The notes below the pieces were generated by a model. That model made no database searches, was not told the DNA's origin, and saw nothing but the letters and a program-made list of their open reading frames with translations. From NCBI GenBank assembly GCA_040905965.1, contig JBBDQP010000020.1, forward strand, positions 1 to 9,311: a stretch of DNA of 9,311 nt, given 5' to 3'. Numbering within the stretch: position 1 is the stretch's first letter; each line of letters opens with the position of its first letter. This document shows positions 6,730 through 9,311 of the stretch, one piece after another. This DNA is from DATHWB01 sp040905965. Its GTDB lineage: Bacteria > Actinomycetota > Acidimicrobiia > Spongiisociales > ZC4RG35. Position numbers and translations under genes: made by a program.

Positions 6730-8429
6730 CCGAGCACACTTCGACCTCGTTCACTCGCGGACTGTTCCTGGGCGAGATCCACGAGGACATGGTCTTTCCC
6801 TTTCCGAGGTTCGACGCCGACGAGCGGTCCCGGGTGGATTCCAAGATCGCGGAACTCCGCTCCTGGGCCCAGGAGCGCTACGACCCTGCCGAGGCGGAGA
6901 GGGCCGGTCGTCTGCCGGAGGGAGCGTGGCGGGAGCTCGGCGAGCTGGGCATGCTCGGACTTTCGGTGGATGAATCCTTCGGTGGGCAGGGCCTGTCCCA
7001 GACCGGTTACTGCAAGCTGTTCGAGCATGTCGGGGAGATCGACGCCACGCTGGCCGTCATTCTCGGGGTCCACCAGTCCATCGGATACAAGGGCATCGTC
7101 ATGTACGGCACCGACGAGCAGAAGGAGCGGTTCCTTCCCGACCTGGTGGCTGGACGCAAACGAGCCGGGTTCGCGCTCACCGAACCCAACGCCGGATCAG
7201 ACGCCTACCACCTGGAAACGACCGCCACCCTCCAGCCGGACGGTTCATACATCCTCGAGGGTGAGAAGCGTTGGATCGGCAACGGATCGGGCGACGTCCT
7301 CACCACCTTCGCCCGTACACCGCAGGGCGGTCATATCGCCCTGATCGTCGAAGGGGGCATGGAAGGTCTCGAGGTGGGCCGTCGCTACGAGACCATGGGA
7401 TTGCAGGCCAACGATCTGCGCCACCTGTATTTCAAGGGTGTGCGGGTGCCTCCGGAGAACGTGCTCGGTGAAGAAGGCCAGGGTTTTCGGATCGCGACAG
7501 GGATCCTGAACACCGGTCGGATGTCGCTCGGTTCGGGCGCAGTCGGCGGGGCCCGTCGACTGCTCGACCTCGGAGTGGAACACGTCACCCGCCGCGAGCA
7601 ATTCGGCCGGCCGTTGGCGGACTTCGCTCTCGTCAAGGAAAAGATCGGGTGGCTCGCCTCCTACACCTATGGGATCGAGTCGATGACCTATCTCACCACC
7701 GGGCTGGTGGACGCGGGCGTCGAGCACATCGATTTGGAGTCGGCGATGATCAAGGTGTCGTCGACAGAGTTCCTCTGGTACGCAGCCAATCGAGTCTTCC
7801 AACTCGCCGGCGGCAGGGCGTACATGAAGGACGAACCTTTTGAAAAGATCCTGAGGGACATCCGCATTTTCCCTGTTTTCGAAGGGGCGAACGACGTCCT
7901 GCGCATGTTCGTCGCCCTCAACGGGCTGGAGACTGTCGGCGAGGAACTGGAGGATCTCCAGTCCTTCGACTTCACCGAGCCCATCAGGAGCTTCGGCGTC
8001 TACGCCGACTACGTCGGTGGGAGGCTCAAGAGGAGGGCGGCGCCGGATCGTTTGGATGGCGCTAGCGACGAGCTCTCCGAGGAGGCCGACCGGTGCTCGC
8101 GCCAGGTCGTCTCGCTTCGCAACGCAACAGAGCACCTGCTGCGCGCGCATGGCCGGTCGGTCCAGGAGAGGCAGGGCTCGCTCAAGCGCCTCGCCGACGC
8201 CGCTGCCGACATCTACGCCCAGGTGGCAACCATCTCGAGGGTCAGCGATGTGATCAGCAGCGACGACACCGGATACGGCGACGAGGTGATGATTGCCCGT
8301 GTCTTCTGCCGCCGGGCCGCCGGTCGGGTCGATCGCGCCCTCGGAAACATCGACGCCACCGACGTCGAGCCGTTCCACGAGGTGGCCGAAGCCGTCTACG
8401 CCCGCAAGGGGTATGGCCATTCGATCTGA
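6726..8429 (+). CDS. Acyl-CoA dehydrogenase, very-long-chain (VLCAD/ACAD9) type
   Basis: This FAD enzyme catalyses the first step of beta-oxidation, acyl-CoA to trans-2-enoyl-CoA, passing electrons to electron-transfer flavoprotein. Of its 567 residues, about 30-145 form the N-terminal helical domain, about 146-250 the beta domain with FALTEPNAGSDA (149-160) and EKRWIGNGS, and about 260-410 the C-terminal helical domain with REQFGRPLADFALVKEKIGW. The catalytic base is Glu386 in FEGANDVLRMFVAL, in the position used by medium- and very-long-chain enzymes. The stretch ending in FEGANDVLRMFVALNG and a further ~140-residue helical extension are the pattern of the VLCAD group, longer than the ~380-residue short/medium-chain enzymes and unlike E. 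coli FadE. In VLCAD the extension helps membrane association. ATG at 6726 overlaps the fadJ stop (ATGA) and has AGGAG at 6714-6718, seven bases upstream. It is the last gene of the operon, giving one transcript for the full cycle. Chain-length preference is inferred from family resemblance. Confidence 0.95.
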   Translation: MTEHTSTSFTRGLFLGEIHEDMVFPFPRFDADERSRVDSKIAELRSWAQERYDPAEAERAGRLPEGAWRELGELGMLGLSVDESFGGQGLSQTGYCKLFEHVGEIDATLAVILGVHQSIGYKGIVMYGTDEQKERFLPDLVAGRKRAGFALTEPNAGSDAYHLETTATLQPDGSYILEGEKRWIGNGSGDVLTTFARTPQGGHIALIVEGGMEGLEVGRRYETMGLQANDLRHLYFKGVRVPPENVLGEEGQGFRIATGILNTGRMSLGSGAVGGARRLLDLGVEHVTRREQFGRPLADFALVKEKIGWLASYTYGIESMTYLTTGLVDAGVEHIDLESAMIKVSSTEFLWYAANRVFQLAGGRAYMKDEPFEKILRDIRIFPVFEGANDVLRMFVALNGLETVGEELEDLQSFDFTEPIRSFGVYADYVGGRLKRRAAPDRLDGASDELSEEADRCSRQVVSLRNATEHLLRAHGRSVQERQGSLKRLADAAADIYAQVATISRVSDVISSDDTGYGDEVMIARVFCRRAAGRVDRALGNIDATDVEPFHEVAEAVYARKGYGHSI

Positions 8430-8461
8430 GTGATCGGCCGTCCGCGCTCCCTGCCCCTTCC

Positions 8462-8485
8462 GGCGGCACAAACAGTTGTGCCGCC
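8462..8485 (+). terminator. Perfect 10-bp hairpin after the beta-oxidation operon
   Basis: GGCGGCACAA (8462-8471) and TTGTGCCGCC (8476-8485) are exact reverse complements separated by the loop ACAG. The hairpin starts 33 bases after the acyl-CoA dehydrogenase stop. No T-run follows on either strand, so it is not a classical intrinsic terminator, but T-less hairpins are common at actinobacterial gene ends and it is the best end point for the operon transcript. Confidence 0.55.
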
Positions 8486-8486
8486 A

Positions 8487-8505
8487 CCTTCCCCAGCGGG
8501 GAAGG
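8487..8505 (+). terminator. Second perfect hairpin, 8-bp stem
   Basis: CCTTCCCC (8487-8494) pairs perfectly with GGGGAAGG (8498-8505) around a three-base loop AGC. It begins one base after the previous hairpin ends. The pair may act as a tandem terminator or protect the 3' end of the fad mRNA. It is 24 bases upstream of the putative lgt -10 motif, so it could insulate lgt from read-through. Confidence 0.45.
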
Positions 8506-8528
8506 CGATCGCAACCCCCGCGCCGCTC

Positions 8529-8534
8529 TACCCT
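8529..8534 (+). promoter_or_regulatory. Putative -10 element of the lgt homologue
   Basis: TACCCT matches TANNNT and ends seven bases before the GTG start at 8542, placing the transcription start at the start codon. No good -35 hexamer and no Shine-Dalgarno are visible. The spacing is the same as for the hydrolase gene in this window. Confidence 0.33.
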
Positions 8535-8541
8535 TGCCGCC

Positions 8542-9311
8542 GTGCTCTCCGTCATCGCCTATCCGCCGATCCCGCTCTTCGAGCTCGGCCCTCTCACCCT
8601 GTCTCTTCACGGGGTGTTCGCCGCTCTCGGATTCATCGCCGGTGCGGTCTACACCACTCGAACACTGGAGCGGCGTGGGTTTTCCGGGGAGGCATATCAG
8701 TCGGTGCTGTCGTGGGCGCTGGTCGGTTCGCTGCTCGGCGCTCGGTATCTGACGACGCCCGCCGCCCTCATCGACGGTGTTCCCTTCCTCACCGCGATGA
8801 GACCGGTCGGCGGCAGTTTCTCGATCATGGGCGGGTTCGCCGGCGGGATCCTGGTGGGCTGGTGGCGCATGCGGAAGATGGGCCTGGACCGTCTTCCCAC
8901 CTTCGACAACGCCACCTACGGCCTGGCGATCGGCACCATCGTCGGCCGGATCGGTGACCTGGCGATCGTCGAACATCTGGGCAGCGCCACCACCCTCCCG
9001 TGGGGGTATGGCATCAAGCCCGGATACGACGTGGCTCCGATGCACAACGGTCTCGAGTGTTCCGGCACGTCGTTGGGGACCGAATTCTGCGGGGTCTATC
9101 ACCATGTCGCCCTCTACGACATGATCGGCGCCGTCATCCTGTTTTTCGTGCTGTCCCAGGTGCAGCGTCGTTTCCGCCTGCACTACGGACAGCTCTTCTC
9201 CTTCTGGGTCGTCTGGTACGGGACGCAGCGTTTCATCCTCGACTTCCTCCGTTTCGGCAGCGGCGATCGCGAGCTCGGCGTCTTCACCTGGAATCAGGTG
9301 AGCGGGTTGGC
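8542..9311 (+). CDS. lgt: Divergent prolipoprotein diacylglyceryl transferase homologue (runs off window)
   Basis: Lgt transfers diacylglycerol from phosphatidylglycerol to the lipobox cysteine of lipoprotein precursors, in the cytoplasmic membrane. The first 256 residues are visible and follow the Lgt plan: FELGPLTLSLHG (13-24), a Gly-x-Arg at 66-68, GGSFSIMGGFAGG (90-102), the signature GRIGDLAIVEHLG (135-147), HHVALYDMIG (187-196) and WYGTQRFILDFLR (225-237), with several membrane helices between. Compared with E. coli Lgt as I recall it, Arg143 (here Arg136), Glu151 (Glu144) and Arg239 (Arg230) are kept, but Tyr26 is His23, the essential His103 is Met96, Asn146 is Asp139 and Glu243 is Asp234. 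Cys173 and Cys183 sit in a loop likely to be outside the cell. GTG at 8542 is chosen because it starts the conserved N-terminus (AYPPIPLFELG) and follows TACCCT by seven bases. The family is clear; whether it has the standard activity is not. CtaC in this window is a predicted lipoprotein, a possible substrate class. Confidence 0.88.
   Translation, partial: MLSVIAYPPIPLFELGPLTLSLHGVFAALGFIAGAVYTTRTLERRGFSGEAYQSVLSWALVGSLLGARYLTTPAALIDGVPFLTAMRPVGGSFSIMGGFAGGILVGWWRMRKMGLDRLPTFDNATYGLAIGTIVGRIGDLAIVEHLGSATTLPWGYGIKPGYDVAPMHNGLECSGTSLGTEFCGVYHHVALYDMIGAVILFFVLSQVQRRFRLHYGQLFSFWVVWYGTQRFILDFLRFGSGDRELGVFTWNQVSGL

Noticed and set aside
7245..8555. 436-codon open frame on the minus strand
   Set aside because: It is antisense to the acyl-CoA dehydrogenase, which has intact family motifs; the antisense product shows no domain pattern.
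8254..9183. 309-codon open frame on the minus strand
   Set aside because: It overlaps the end of the dehydrogenase and most of lgt in antisense, with charged low-complexity composition only.
1..9311. tRNA, rRNA, CRISPR, transposase, integrase or defence genes
   Set aside because: I looked for them on both strands and saw none; apart from the gap, every long stretch is explained by the seven genes.

Overview
This 9.3 kb window is a high-GC bacterial chromosome fragment carrying seven real protein-coding genes, plus one 100-base run of Ns. The gene content, the actinobacterial-style lipoprotein cytochrome oxidase subunit II, the strong GC-ending codon bias and several TANNNT motifs just upstream of start codons suggest an actinomycetote, perhaps an uncultured Acidimicrobiia-like lineage from a draft or metagenomic assembly. 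The lineage is inference; no rRNA or other marker is present.

Left part, bases 1-3175, is a respiratory oxidase neighbourhood. On the minus strand, read right to left, are an alpha/beta hydrolase (2224 to 1413, cut by the gap), an exported-looking thioredoxin-fold protein (1312 to 572, its start lost in the gap) and the N-terminal half of cytochrome c oxidase subunit II (506 to 1, running off the window). Divergent to these, on the plus strand, is ctaB (2285-3175), heme O synthase. CtaB makes the heme precursor and CtaC carries the CuA electron entry site. The thioredoxin-like protein between them is a candidate helper for oxidase maturation, but that is inference.

Middle part, bases 3323-8429, is a fatty-acid beta-oxidation operon of three genes joined by two ATGA stop/start overlaps: a FadI-type thiolase, a FadJ-type multifunctional hydratase/3-hydroxyacyl-CoA dehydrogenase, and an acyl-CoA dehydrogenase of the very-long-chain type. 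Together they encode all four reactions of the beta-oxidation spiral. Electrons released would feed the respiratory chain, whose terminal oxidase is partly encoded next door. A bulged hairpin lies ahead of the operon and two back-to-back perfect hairpins follow it.

Right part, from 8542 to the end, is the start of a divergent prolipoprotein diacylglyceryl transferase (Lgt) homologue, missing a histidine thought essential in E. coli Lgt.

There are no RNA genes, mobile elements, CRISPR arrays or integration signs. The window looks like ordinary core metabolism. I do not see an undescribed multi-gene system in it. The points most worth a second look are the altered Lgt active site, the CX4C thioredoxin-like protein beside ctaC, the apparent leaderless start architecture, and the assembly gap that creates a false fused reading frame.
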